NCBI RefSeq assembly: GCF_000266885.1
Contig: NC_018020.1
Coordinates: 1,054,001 to 1,118,000, forward strand
Direction of reading: 5' to 3'
DNA length: 64,000 nucleotides
Source of the DNA: Turneriella parva DSM 21527
GTDB lineage: Bacteria; Spirochaetota; Leptospiria; Turneriellales; Turneriellaceae
Below, in pieces: positions 34,388-43,700 of this stretch. The translations under genes were made by a program, and so were the position numbers. The notes under the pieces are model-generated. The model saw only the letters and a program-made list of their open reading frames with translations. It was not told where the DNA came from and ran no database searches. How positions within the stretch are numbered: the stretch's first letter is position 1; the number at the start of each line of letters is the position of its first letter.

Positions 34388-35470
34388 CTAATGAGGTTTT
34401 CCCTCGAGCACGCGCGCCAGGGGCTGCGTGATTTCGTTGCGCTCAAACACAATCTTGAGCACGGCCGTGATGGGCACCGCGAGCAACATGCCCGGTATGC
34501 CCCAAAGAAAACCCCAGAGCAACAGCGACAGCAGCACCACGACCGGGTGAAGGCCCAGCGACTCGCCCATGATACGCGGCTCAATGAGGTTACCGATAAT
34601 AAACTGGATTAACCCCGGTAAGGCCAGTGCCAGCACAAAATGCCAGCCGGTGCCGTATTGCAAGAAAGCAACGGGCAGAGGCAACAGCGTCGCGGCAATC
34701 GACCCAATACTCGGAATAAAATTTAAGAGAAACGCGAGCAGACCAAAGAGCACGGCGAGATCGACCTGAAGAATCGCGAGCACCGCCCCGACGAGAATGC
34801 CGGTGACGAGCGACGTTAAGAATTTCACCCCCAAATAGCGAGCGATCTTGTCGTTCACCGCGTAAGACATGCTGCCGGGGCGATCGGCCGCATGTCGCTT
34901 GAGCCGTGTGCCGGCGACGAGAAAGACAAAAAACAGAGCGACGAGAATCGTCTGCCCGAAGAACTCGAGCACACCTGAAGATACGCTGCGCGCCCAGGCA
35001 AGAAACGGCAATTTCTTGAGCGAGGCCGCGAGTGTCGCCGGGTCGATGGTAACCTGCACGGGCAACAGCCAGCGGTTCAGTAGCAGTGCGCTTTCGTTGA
35101 AGAGATCAAGAATGCGGTGATGGTACTGTTCGAGACTGCGAAAAGCCCCTGACAGCGAAACCACCGCCAGAAAAACAATTAATCCTGCTACTAATAGGGC
35201 TGAAGCGACAGTGAGGCCCGTAGAAACCAGTCTGGGAATTCGCAGCGAGCTTTGCAGCTTCTTGACCACCGGCGAGATGGCATAGTTCAGAAAAACAGCG
35301 ATGACAAAGGGCACGATAATATCGCGCGTCAGGTATGCGATCGCGAGAAAGATGCTCGCAGCGATAAAGAGCAGGCTCGCGACCTTAAGTCTTTCCCATC
35401 GCTCAACCTGCGTGGGCGCAGAGTGCGACGTTGCAGGCACAGTAGTTTGTGCGCTATGGCGCGCTGGCAT
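34388..35470 (-). CDS. AI-2E family (PerM-like) transporter
   Basis: A 360-residue membrane protein of the AI-2E/PF01594 family with about eight membrane segments: KVASLLFIAASIFLAIAYL, IIVPFVIAVFLNYAISPVV, LTVASALLVAGLIVFLAVVSL, then after a periplasmic helical domain VALFFVFLVAG, LAVLFGLLAFLLNFIPSIGSIAATLLPLPVA and WGIPGMLLAVPITAVLKIVFE. The family motif FIPSIGSIAATL is clear. Substrates vary and cannot be inferred. The frame extends 43 codons upstream with poor composition, so ATG 35470 is chosen; it overlaps the plsC-like gene end by 17 bases. Confidence 0.85.
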   Translation of the reverse strand: MPARHSAQTTVPATSHSAPTQVERWERLKVASLLFIAASIFLAIAYLTRDIIVPFVIAVFLNYAISPVVKKLQSSLRIPRLVSTGLTVASALLVAGLIVFLAVVSLSGAFRSLEQYHHRILDLFNESALLLNRWLLPVQVTIDPATLAASLKKLPFLAWARSVSSGVLEFFGQTILVALFFVFLVAGTRLKRHAADRPGSMSYAVNDKIARYLGVKFLTSLVTGILVGAVLAILQVDLAVLFGLLAFLLNFIPSIGSIAATLLPLPVAFLQYGTGWHFVLALALPGLIQFIIGNLIEPRIMGESLGLHPVVVLLSLLLWGFLWGIPGMLLAVPITAVLKIVFERNEITQPLARVLEGKPH

Positions 35471-36398
35471 AAACACCCCGCATCTGTTCGGGCAGCATCG
35501 CGGCGACCTTGCGGCCGATGGTATCCATCGCGTCTTGTTTGCGCGTCTCTTTCGGCAGTGTATCGGCATCAAGGTTGAGGATATCGCGCGGTGCTGCATC
35601 CGCAGGCGCTACGAAAATCGGCTCACCCAGCGTCATGCTGCCATCGGTAAGTTCAAAAGTGAAACTGTGCGAGTGCAAAATCTTGTCAGCGCCGGTAATC
35701 GCAATCGGCAAAACCACGGTACCTTCGAGGTAGTTGTAGAGAGCGCCGTGAAACTGCCCCATCTTGCCGTCGCGGCTGCGCGTACCTTCGGGGTAGAGGA
35801 CGAGAATGTGCCCCTGCCGCTGCCGTTCTTTACCTTCTTTGAATGAGCGAATGTTGAGCCGTGCGAGCTCGCGCTTAATCGGCTCATTCTCGGCCATGTC
35901 ACGCGGCGACGCCACCAGCATCGAATGGAACATGCGGCCCGCGACACGACTGTAGTCAGAGGTAAAGACGAGTCTGCCAGCTATAAAGAAAATCTTCTCA
36001 GCATATTGCTTGAGGTGTGGCTCGCGGTGCAGCAAAGCGTACACGACTGCTGCGTCGAACAAACTCAGGTGGTTTGCCACCAGCGTCACGCCGCAGGTCG
36101 TGAGCGATGGTATAACCTTCTCAAAATTCTCGAGACCCGTGACCTTGAACCGACTGAGTATCGGCGTCACAATCGCAAGCATCAGGTCGTGAATCTCTTC
36201 GTCGCGGCCCAGGTACGGCGACGCCGTCGCGGCGAGTTCAGGGTGGTGCTCAAAGTCGAGCGCCTCGGGCATGGCCGTTGTTCTCGCCAGGCGGATATAG
36301 TCTTGCAAGAGCTGTTTGGCGCGTTCTTCAGTCTCGCCCCCTGCCGCAATGGCAGCAACGCTCTGCATGAACTGGTCTTCCCACGGAAGCTTTTCCAT
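35454..36398 (-). CDS. PlsC-type 1-acyl-glycerol-phosphate acyltransferase
   Basis: A 314-residue acyltransferase of the PlsC/LPLAT family. The catalytic HX4D motif is N-H110-LSLF-D115 and the second motif is PEGTRSRDGKMGQFHGALY. These enzymes transfer acyl groups to lysophosphatidate in phospholipid synthesis; the N-terminal ~80 residues are helical and longer than in minimal PlsC, so another acyl acceptor is possible. No clear transmembrane anchor. It overlaps the permease gene downstream by 17 bases, and the AraC-type regulator gene lies 22 bases upstream on the same strand. Confidence 0.87.
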   Translation of the reverse strand: MEKLPWEDQFMQSVAAIAAGGETEERAKQLLQDYIRLARTTAMPEALDFEHHPELAATASPYLGRDEEIHDLMLAIVTPILSRFKVTGLENFEKVIPSLTTCGVTLVANHLSLFDAAVVYALLHREPHLKQYAEKIFFIAGRLVFTSDYSRVAGRMFHSMLVASPRDMAENEPIKRELARLNIRSFKEGKERQRQGHILVLYPEGTRSRDGKMGQFHGALYNYLEGTVVLPIAITGADKILHSHSFTFELTDGSMTLGEPIFVAPADAAPRDILNLDADTLPKETRKQDAMDTIGRKVAAMLPEQMRGVYASAP

Positions 36399-36420
36399 AG
36401 GGTCTAATTAGAGGTTTGGG

Positions 36421-37518
36421 TCAGTTTGGCGATTCCGTATTGGTTCGCATCAGTTGCGCGTACTCTGAAGGAGTCTTGCCTGTCAATTTTCGAAAAATCA
36501 AGTTAAAAGACGACTTTGAACCGAAACCTGCCTGGTAGGCAACCTGCAAAATATTCTCATTTTCAGGATCTGCAAGCAGTCGTTCTGCTTCTTTGACCCG
36601 ATAAACGTTAATAAAATCACGAAATGTCTGCTTCGCATGCAGGTTCAGATATTCAGAAAGCTGATGGGGTTTTAAAGAAAGACGCTGAGCAACGGTATTT
36701 AAGGTAAGCTCAAAATCTGTGAAGAGCTTTTCATTCTGCATTAAATCTGACAGCTTCTGCTCCAATTCATCGATTTTGAGACCGGCCAAACGCGTCTTGG
36801 CATAGCGTACGGTTTCAATTTCCTGCAGATAAGCGGTCGTATGCGCCGAACGCTGCATGAATATATAACCAAGACAGGCCGCAATCAATAGCCCACCCGC
36901 GGAAATCTTGATAAAAGCAACGCTCGTGAACAGGTGAGCAAGAATAATCAACACTAAAGAAACGATACTTATGCCCGCGCACATCAGCACGAGTATCAGC
37001 AGACTACGACCTGCGCCTTTAATTTGAGTGTATGCATGCAACATTGTCCAGAGAATCAGCATCGGAAACACAATATTATAGGCCAGCCCAAGAAGCAAGA
37101 GTCCTTCTCGCCAGCTGATCTGATGATATACATAGAAAGCCTGAATTGCCGTCCGCTTTGCTTCTGCGCCACTAAAAAGAAATGGCACCATAACTATTGT
37201 GACTACCAGAAAGGGGGCGAGATAGAACTCGTGCCTTTCTCGTGCATGGGGGTTCAGCCAATTGCGAAAATAGGCATAGTAGAAATATCCTGGCAAAAAA
37301 CTAATTGGAATATGCAGACCATAGAAATGCGGCCATTGCATCAGCAAGTCAGAGAATATCAGAAACGAGAAGAAAATCATGGCCCCGGTTGAAAAATATG
37401 CAGCTGACCAGTAATACTTTTTTCGACCAGCCTTAGCCAGAAACAAATGCCCCAGACCTATCAAGAGGCATATACCCGCAACGACGAAGAAAGATAGGGA
37501 AAAAAGATCGATAGGCAT
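36421..37518 (-). CDS. Membrane-bound AraC-family regulator, paralogue 1
   Basis: A 365-residue protein. Residues ~1-220 form about seven membrane helices (LFSLSFFVVAGICLLIGLGHLFLA, AYFSTGAMIFFSFLIFSDLL, FYLAPFLVVTIVMVPFLF and others). After a linker (ETVRYAKTRLAGLKIDELEQKLSDLM), an AraC-type double helix-turn-helix closes the protein: LTLNTVAQRLSLKPHQLSEYLNLHAKQTFRDFINVYRVKEAERLL and NILQVAYQAGFGSKSSFNLIFRKLTGKTPSEY. It should sense a membrane or periplasmic signal and bind DNA directly. It is a close paralogue of the gene at 38543; the two flank the barrel gene at 37738. It is divergent from that gene with 219 bases between, including the CGGATA motif. Confidence 0.87.
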   Translation of the reverse strand: MPIDLFSLSFFVVAGICLLIGLGHLFLAKAGRKKYYWSAAYFSTGAMIFFSFLIFSDLLMQWPHFYGLHIPISFLPGYFYYAYFRNWLNPHARERHEFYLAPFLVVTIVMVPFLFSGAEAKRTAIQAFYVYHQISWREGLLLLGLAYNIVFPMLILWTMLHAYTQIKGAGRSLLILVLMCAGISIVSLVLIILAHLFTSVAFIKISAGGLLIAACLGYIFMQRSAHTTAYLQEIETVRYAKTRLAGLKIDELEQKLSDLMQNEKLFTDFELTLNTVAQRLSLKPHQLSEYLNLHAKQTFRDFINVYRVKEAERLLADPENENILQVAYQAGFGSKSSFNLIFRKLTGKTPSEYAQLMRTNTESPN

Positions 37519-37640
37519 AAGTTAGTCTCTGCGCCGGGCCTCTTCACCGTCGTCAATCATAACGCGCAAACACGGCAGAATCGCCGTTTTGGGTTTCTAA
37601 ATACCTTATTATAAATCAGACAGTCCGTTCGTAAAAAGTT

Positions 37641-37665
37641 GAGTCTCAACGGATACGTTCGGTCG
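37641..37665 (+). promoter_or_regulatory. CGGATA regulatory block, site A (barrel gene 37738)
   Basis: AGTCTCAACGGATACGTTCG within 37642-37661, extending to GGTCG, matches the block before 47475 at about 19 of 25 positions. CGGATA is at 37650-37655, 88 bases before the ATG. The arms are less symmetrical than at 40728, 47408 and 52197. Probable operator. Confidence 0.5.
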
Positions 37666-37737
37666 ATTTGCAATCTGAATTGTGCTAAGAATCACTCGCT
37701 TCACGAGAAGTGAAGCAAATACTTTCAGGAGTAAACG

Positions 37738-38478
37738 ATGAAAAAAACAATGATGATTCTTGCGTGTGTTGCCAGTGCATCCAGCGTGATGGCGCAGGCA
37801 AAAAAGGCCAATGCTAAAAATGCGGCTGCTAATGCACCGGTAACAGCGCCTGCTGTTACGAACGCACCGGCACCAGCTCAGGCCCCCATAGCTGCCGCCT
37901 CGGCAGATTCAGGGATGCGCTTAGGCATTTGGGGTGGCTATAACGTGGCCAACAGCGACAGCTTTAGCAGCATTGACAAGAGTGTGACTGAAGCAGATAG
38001 CAACTTCACAGCACGTAAAACCTCCACTGTTACCAAAGGGGGCATTGCCGCGGGAGCAGACATCTGGCTAGGCAACGACTTTCAATACGGCCTCGGGATA
38101 GCATACCTACAGGTGTACAAGCTTGCCTGGGCCAATACTGAAGGGGCGGCGAAAGCGAACATCGACGCAAATATCGCCTACTTGCCAGTACATTTGCAGG
38201 CATTGTACGAAGTTTCAGGTTTCAAAATCGGCGCAGGTGCGGGGCTCTCACTCGGATTCGGAGAGACGACAAGCGTGCTCTCGGGCTTCGGAGTTGGTAC
38301 TGATGGAACCACCACGACGAAAGTAAAAGGTTCAGCGCTGTCTGCGGGCGTTATTGTGGCATATGGTGTAAACTTTGGCAATGTAACCGCAGATATCGGC
38401 GTGCGCTACTACGCCATTTTCGAAGACAAAATTGTTCAGAATATTGTACCGAATATCACACTCGGATACCGTTTCTAA
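37738..38478 (+). CDS. Small outer-membrane beta-barrel with Ala/Pro-rich N-terminal linker
   Basis: A 246-residue protein with signal peptide MKKTMMILACVASASSVMAQ. A 40-residue Ala/Pro/Asn/Lys linker is followed by an eight-strand-type barrel (MRLGIWGGYNVANS, GIAAGADIWLGNDFQYGLGIAYLQVYKL, AYLPVHLQALYEVSGFKIGAGAGLSLGFGE, VTADIGVRYYAIF) ending IVPNITLGYRF with the expected terminal Phe. AGGAG precedes the ATG. A small hairpin (37698-37716) and the CGGATA block lie upstream. The position between two membrane AraC regulators suggests it is their target or sensor partner. Confidence 0.8.
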   Translation: MKKTMMILACVASASSVMAQAKKANAKNAAANAPVTAPAVTNAPAPAQAPIAAASADSGMRLGIWGGYNVANSDSFSSIDKSVTEADSNFTARKTSTVTKGGIAAGADIWLGNDFQYGLGIAYLQVYKLAWANTEGAAKANIDANIAYLPVHLQALYEVSGFKIGAGAGLSLGFGETTSVLSGFGVGTDGTTTTKVKGSALSAGVIVAYGVNFGNVTADIGVRYYAIFEDKIVQNIVPNITLGYRF

Positions 38479-38542
38479 AATTCATGTAGTCTGACACTTT
38501 GGGATAGACAACTTTGCGGCTGCTCTCGCTGCCAGAAATTGT

Positions 38543-39625
38543 TTATCCCCGTTTTTTGAATTGATCGCGATACTCACCAGGAGTGAGCCCCGTTGCCTTC
38601 TTGAACAGAGAATTAAATGATGACTTCGAGCTAAAACCCGCAGCGAGCCCGGCCCGCAACAGATTTTCGCCACCTTCATCTACAAGTAGGCGCTTTGCTT
38701 CGTGTATGCGAAATTCGCCGATATAATCAGAGAACTTCTTCTTTTCGTGGATATTCAGGTACTCAGAAAGCTGATGGGCATTTAATCCCAGTGCTTCGGC
38801 TAATTGAGCCAGACTGAGATCAAAATCAGTATAAAGCTTCTGTTCGTCCATTAACTCTCGTAAGCCTTGTCTTATCTTGTTCAAATCGACGCCATTTAAG
38901 CGGGTCTTTCTATAGCGCTCTTGCTCAACCGAAGCCGAAAGCTCTTCGCTGATATGCGACGAGCGCTGCATGAAAAAATAGCCAAAGGCGGCCGCAACAA
39001 CCAAACCTACCATTCCATACGACTCGAGCACTCTATCGCCGATTGCATATGCAATCATGATTATTAATACAGAAACAACGCTGATTGCGGCGCATAGCGC
39101 GGTTAAAACAAAAATACTGCGTCCTGCAACATGAATATGTTTATGCAGAACTCGAGCCTCCCAGGTTAACAGACCGGAATAAATGACGTTGCTCAGCAGT
39201 CCGATTTCAAACAGATATTCGCGCCAGCTAAATACTCCATTCTTATAATATGAAATAATCGCCGCCTGCTTGGCCTGCTCGTTTTCAAGCAAGAAAGGCG
39301 CTGCAATGACGAATGCAATGCTTGCAGGTATCAGATGCCAGTAAGTTCTCAGAGGCAAATCAGGGTATAGCCAGAATCTGAAATAGAAATAATACATCAT
39401 CGCCGGCAGAAAGATGATGACCAGATGCGGACCGTATATATGCGGATACTCTAATAACCGGTCACTGTGCACCAAATAAGCGAAAACGAAACAGAGGCCC
39501 ACGAAGAAATATGCCGCCGCCCAGATATATTTTTTCTTTCCTGTTCTCGCGAGAAATAATTGCCCAAGCGCGATGAGCAGACAAACACCCGAAGCGAATA
39601 AGAGCATTGTAAGGTAAGCATTCAT
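38543..39625 (-). CDS. Membrane-bound AraC-family regulator, paralogue 2
   Basis: A 360-residue paralogue of the gene at 36421 with the same layout: about seven helices in residues ~5-220 (YLTMLLFASGVCLLIALGQLFLARTGKKKYIWAAAYFFVGL shows clear similarity), the linker RYRKTRLNGVDLNKIRQGLRELM, and a C-terminal AraC domain (LSLAQLAEALGLNAHQLSEYLNIHEKKKFSDYIGEFRIHEAKRLL; LLRAGLAAGFSSKSSFNSLFKKATGLTPGEY). It probably arose with paralogue 1 by duplication. Its own upstream region (39626-39721) shows no CGGATA block. Confidence 0.87.
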   Translation of the reverse strand: MNAYLTMLLFASGVCLLIALGQLFLARTGKKKYIWAAAYFFVGLCFVFAYLVHSDRLLEYPHIYGPHLVIIFLPAMMYYFYFRFWLYPDLPLRTYWHLIPASIAFVIAAPFLLENEQAKQAAIISYYKNGVFSWREYLFEIGLLSNVIYSGLLTWEARVLHKHIHVAGRSIFVLTALCAAISVVSVLIIMIAYAIGDRVLESYGMVGLVVAAAFGYFFMQRSSHISEELSASVEQERYRKTRLNGVDLNKIRQGLRELMDEQKLYTDFDLSLAQLAEALGLNAHQLSEYLNIHEKKKFSDYIGEFRIHEAKRLLVDEGGENLLRAGLAAGFSSKSSFNSLFKKATGLTPGEYRDQFKKRG

Positions 39626-39721
39626 AGACTAGAGACCTCGAGCATCGCAGGGTTTCAGCGTCAAGTCTATCGAAGCCTTGACCAGAAACCCACATGTGTA
39701 TACGCAGGCTTTCATTGGCAT

Positions 39722-40531
39722 TCAGGCGGCAAAAAATTTCTTTTCAGAATTTGACAATCTCCTGCTTTCGGCATGAAGTTTTCGCAGTGCGGCGTCACTG
39801 AGACTGCGATCTTTGTCAAAAAAATTCAAACCCACCCTGCGCAGACTGAGCTTTCGCGAACGCATTAAATCCAAAGGATTCTGGATTAACCTTCGCATGA
39901 AAATTTCACCTTTTTCCGCAAGCACATCTGTTTGAAAAATGTCATTCGCCAGACCCAATCTTTTGAGACTGTCATGCGGTGGCGCCCAACCCGATCTAAT
40001 GAGAGACTTGAAGTTCTCCAACCCGATGCCTGATGCGATTGTCTGGGCCATAGCATTGGTCAGCTGCAAGCCAGGCATGACGTCGACGAAAGAAACCCCG
40101 CGCACCTCAGAACTCAAAAACCGCCAGTCGCAGGCCATCATGAGCACAGCCCCGGCACCTGAAACAGGCCCATATCCCAAAAATAACTCAGGTTTCGAAA
40201 ACGCATAGATTGCCCGCGTGACGCTTGCGAAATAGCGATACAAACGAAGCCTGACTTCAGTATCCATAACAGACAATTTTGTTTTGTCAAGCGCACCCAA
40301 CGCACCGCCGCTCGGGTGTGTCGACCAGATAACGCCATGAATATTCTCATCGTATTCGAAGCGTTCATGCACGAGGGCAATTTCAGTCAAAAGCTGTTCG
40401 TCTATCGTCCAACCTGAACCTTCGCGCAGACGAATGAAGCCGATATTAGCACGAGTTTCAATTTCAAGATGAACATACCTTTCTTCTTCATGTGCAAACC
40501 GAGCAGTTGTAATATCCGACTTTTTAAGCAT
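39722..40531 (-). CDS. Crotonase-fold protein, probably non-classical
   Basis: A 269-residue protein with the enoyl-CoA hydratase/isomerase fold: VHLEIETRANIGFIRL, FEYDENIHGVIWSTHPSG, YAFSKPELFLGYGPVSGAGAVLMMACDWRFLSSEVRGVSFVDVMPGL and the C-terminal LARLGLANDIF-like region. Both usual catalytic glutamates seem absent (GAGAVLMM and FVDVM in place of the GGG-E and P-E contexts), so hydration is doubtful. The ATG at 40531 has GGGAGAAG upstream; an earlier open stretch to 40648 looks non-coding. It is a distant paralogue of 46546 and is divergent from the giant lipoprotein at 40795. Confidence 0.78.
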   Translation of the reverse strand: MLKKSDITTARFAHEEERYVHLEIETRANIGFIRLREGSGWTIDEQLLTEIALVHERFEYDENIHGVIWSTHPSGGALGALDKTKLSVMDTEVRLRLYRYFASVTRAIYAFSKPELFLGYGPVSGAGAVLMMACDWRFLSSEVRGVSFVDVMPGLQLTNAMAQTIASGIGLENFKSLIRSGWAPPHDSLKRLGLANDIFQTDVLAEKGEIFMRRLIQNPLDLMRSRKLSLRRVGLNFFDKDRSLSDAALRKLHAESRRLSNSEKKFFAA

Positions 40532-40727
40532 AAGCTTCTCCCTGTTACCGCAATTTAGCAATGAGGATTTATCACAGAAAAAGCCGTCTGTCGCCGTTGC
40601 GGATGATTTGAGACCGTGAGCGTATACGATTGCACTCCTTTTGCGCATGAGTCAAATCTGCATTTTCTGCACCAGTAGGGCGACTTGGCCCTTTCGTCAC
40701 AGGCTTAACTGCAAGAAACCAGAGTTT

Positions 40728-40794
40728 AGTCCCATCGGATAAGTCTGGACTCATGTATTGGCACAGTCTAATGCCTTTGTGCGTTATTATCTGC
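40728..40794 (+). promoter_or_regulatory. 67-nt conserved operator-promoter block, site B
   Basis: AGTCC (40728-40732) and GGACT (40747-40751) form an inverted repeat enclosing CGGATA (40736-40741). TGGCAC follows at 40759-40764 (36 nt before ATG) and GCGTTATTAT at 40781-40790 (14 nt before ATG). The block aligns without gaps to those before 47475 and 52265. No Shine-Dalgarno sequence is present, and TTGGCA-N18-CGTTAT would start transcription at or near the ATG, implying a leaderless message. Confidence 0.68.
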
Positions 40795-43700
40795 ATGAGA
40801 ATCTATCTAATTTGGACATTGATGTTTGTGGTCAGCCTAAGCTATTGCTCGGGTGGCATGTTTAATTCTAAAACAAACTACGCGGAAAATAAAAAAAATG
40901 ACGCGAATCACCCGTTTAACGAGTCCACATTCCGCAGCGCCATCGGTGAAGAGAAATACCAGGCACTTTTCAATGGGAGTGCTGACGGTGACTTAAAACT
41001 GCTCCTATACGGCATCGGGCAGTCGAACGCAATTGATTTGGTGAATGCCGTGAGCGATGTGAACCGAATTTCAGAAATCCTCAATGCCCCAGAGGCGATT
41101 TCGGCGCTGACCCTTGTGGGTCTAATCAACGCGGTAGATGCTCATATACGTAATGGACGAAAATATGCTGAATTGGCAGAACCCAACGATACACTCCGCA
41201 AGATTTCGGTGCTTTTGAACTATGTCGATAGCATGACGACTCTCAAGAAGATTATTAAAGGTATGACTGAACAGCCCGCCGACCCGCACGGCTTCAGCCC
41301 AACCGAACGCCTGGCGCTGCTTGTGGCTATGACCAATGAAGAAAAAAAGACCATTGCGATTTTCCTCAACCGTATGGTGACCCCAGATGAGAGTCTTGAT
41401 GCGGTAAACCTGGCAAAGGTGCTGCGGCTGCTGAACGAGACCAAAGACCTGAGCAACCTCGCAAAACTGCTGAACGGAATAGCCGAAGGAGTTCCCGAAG
41501 CGCCTATAGGCTTAGGTTTGCTCAACGCGATTGATTTACTAAGGGCACTGGACGACCTCAATATAACGAAACTGCTACGCATCATAAATGAAAGCAACGA
41601 CGTATTACGCCTCGCGGCCCTCATGAACACGATTTCGCCTGCGGGTGTCGAAAATGTGATCGGCCTAATTCAAAACCTCGACGACAATGGCATTACGCAT
41701 ACAATACTCTTGTTGAATGACGAAAAAGTCAGTATAAGTCGCTTTTCGCAAGTCGTCAATGGCCTAACCCAATCTGCATTCGCACGCCCAAACAATGACG
41801 ATTTTTCTTCCGCAGCAGCGGGCTCATTACCCATGGGTGTTCACAGCTGGGTAGGTTGGAGTACCCCCGGAGTCGCGCAGCAATGGAATTATAATCCGGC
41901 GTCACAGTATGGGGCGGCCTTGCAATACGACCTGAATGGCCTCGGTGATGGTAAGGTGGCAATTCTCCGCACCCGCATCCGCACGACCGTTGCGGGCAAC
42001 ATCTCTTTCACCCTGCGCAAACCAGAGATGTTAGCCGCCAACGAAGGCGTATTAGTCTATTGCGATGGTGCTACCCTCGGACCATATGCCGCGAATTACA
42101 CCGACACCGTTTCGTGTTCGGTGAACGCGGGTTTACACGATCTCAAAATTTTAGTCCGTGCCACGTCAACGCCCGGCACGGTTTACCTGCAGAATTTCAT
42201 GGCGCCGGGTATGCAGGGTGCCGAGCGCTCTGCGGTGCAAAAAGTTGCGATTCTACTCAACCAGATCAACATCACCGGAGTAAGCTCGGTTGCCCAGATA
42301 CTTTCGGGCTTAAACGAGACGGGCACCTCAAGATTTTTAGCACTGCTTGAGCGCACCCAATACCCTGCTGCGCTTGCAGAACCTTGCCGGTTAACCACAG
42401 TCGTTAATTCTCTGAGCAAAGTAGCCGTACTCGTATCGGCGCTGAACGGTGCGGACGCAAACGGCGTCGCTCGGCTGGGCGAAATTATTAATTTTACTGC
42501 TGACAATGATTTGCCGAAGATTGTGGCCTTTCTGAACGGTCTGGACACGGTCGCTGCGCCCAAAGTTCCCGAAATCTTAAATAGCCTGACCGCAAACGGC
42601 AGTTTTTCCCTGCTCGATGTGTTAAACGAGATGCCAGTGCAAAATATTCCTCATCTCGTCGAATTAGTCGGTGGCGTGCAATACGTCAATCATTACGGAA
42701 ATATTCTCTCGAGTCTGTCACCCCTGAGTTACACACGGCATCCCGACGGCGGCACTTTTCATTACTTTACGGAAGTCAAATCTGAATGGTCCGGTGCGCG
42801 AAAGCTGGCAAGTATTCTGAACAAGATTATCGCGCGGGCCGATACAGAGTTCACGGTCAAGCGGCACATGGTACGGCTATCCGATGACCTTGTGACTTCA
42901 CAGGGCAAGGGGCTAATTCAGGTTATCGACGGTCTGTCATTTTTCGCGCCGACTCAAGATGGCCTCGCGCGAATAGAAGACCTGATGTACCGCCTGCGCA
43001 AGATGTCGCCAGACCCTGACAGGTATTATAACCACCCTTTCGAACTCTCTGAAAATGGGTCAGACTTCGGCCCTGCCGGAAATTCTGCCGACCCTAACGA
43101 TCATTTTGGTCGCCTCAGCACGCTCGCTAACGCCATCGACCAAAATGGTGCGGCGAGCATGGCCGCGATGGTGAATTATACGCCGTACAATGCAGATAAT
43201 TTCGAAAAGTTAGTACAGCTAATTACAGCGGCGCGGCGCATTCAGTATGTTGCAGATATGGCTAATAAATTGCACAATTATGCACTGCTTACGTCCGCAA
43301 TACCCCTCGTCAATATGACAGCGATGGTCGAGATCTTGAACGGTATCGGCGATTCGACCAAGAGAGGCAATGGAATCAAATTGGCAGGGGATATGTACAT
43401 TTTTGCCGATGCGATGAATCGATTGAGATTTAAGCCCGACGGCTCTCCACGGAGTCCCGCAAAGCAGCAGCAAATCATTCGCCTAATCAACGAAGTGACG
43501 TATTGCGGTATCAAAGCCGCTCACGAAGGCGAAGAATTGCCTGATAGCTCCAAATTCATTCTCGAAAAGAGTGCATCGGATTGTGTGCAAAATGGTTCGG
43601 ATAACGTGCTCAAGCGCGCAACGAATGTGATGCTTGGTCTCGAAAATGCGAAAGCACTGGCGGTGCTGGTCGGCGATATCACAGATGTAAATAAGATCAT

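Noticed and set aside
35470-35599. Longer N-terminus of the AI-2E transporter
   Set aside because: The extra 43 codons are Arg/Cys-rich with atypical composition and lie inside the acyltransferase gene.
40728-40751. CsrA-type RNA hairpin with GGA in the loop, or a riboswitch
   Set aside because: The stem is only 5-6 bp with a 14-nt loop and lies upstream of the likely transcription start. A DNA operator fits better.
40759-40775. Sigma-54 promoter (TGGCAC with a downstream TGC)
   Set aside because: The distance from GG to a GC pair is 9 to 11 nt among the three sites and never the required 10, while the whole block is otherwise gapless; CGTTAT at fixed spacing is the better -10.
40753-40794. 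Start of the first giant lipoprotein at the upstream ATG 40753
   Set aside because: It would translate the conserved regulatory block; the aligned paralogues start at the position equivalent to 40795, which gives a clean lipoprotein signal.
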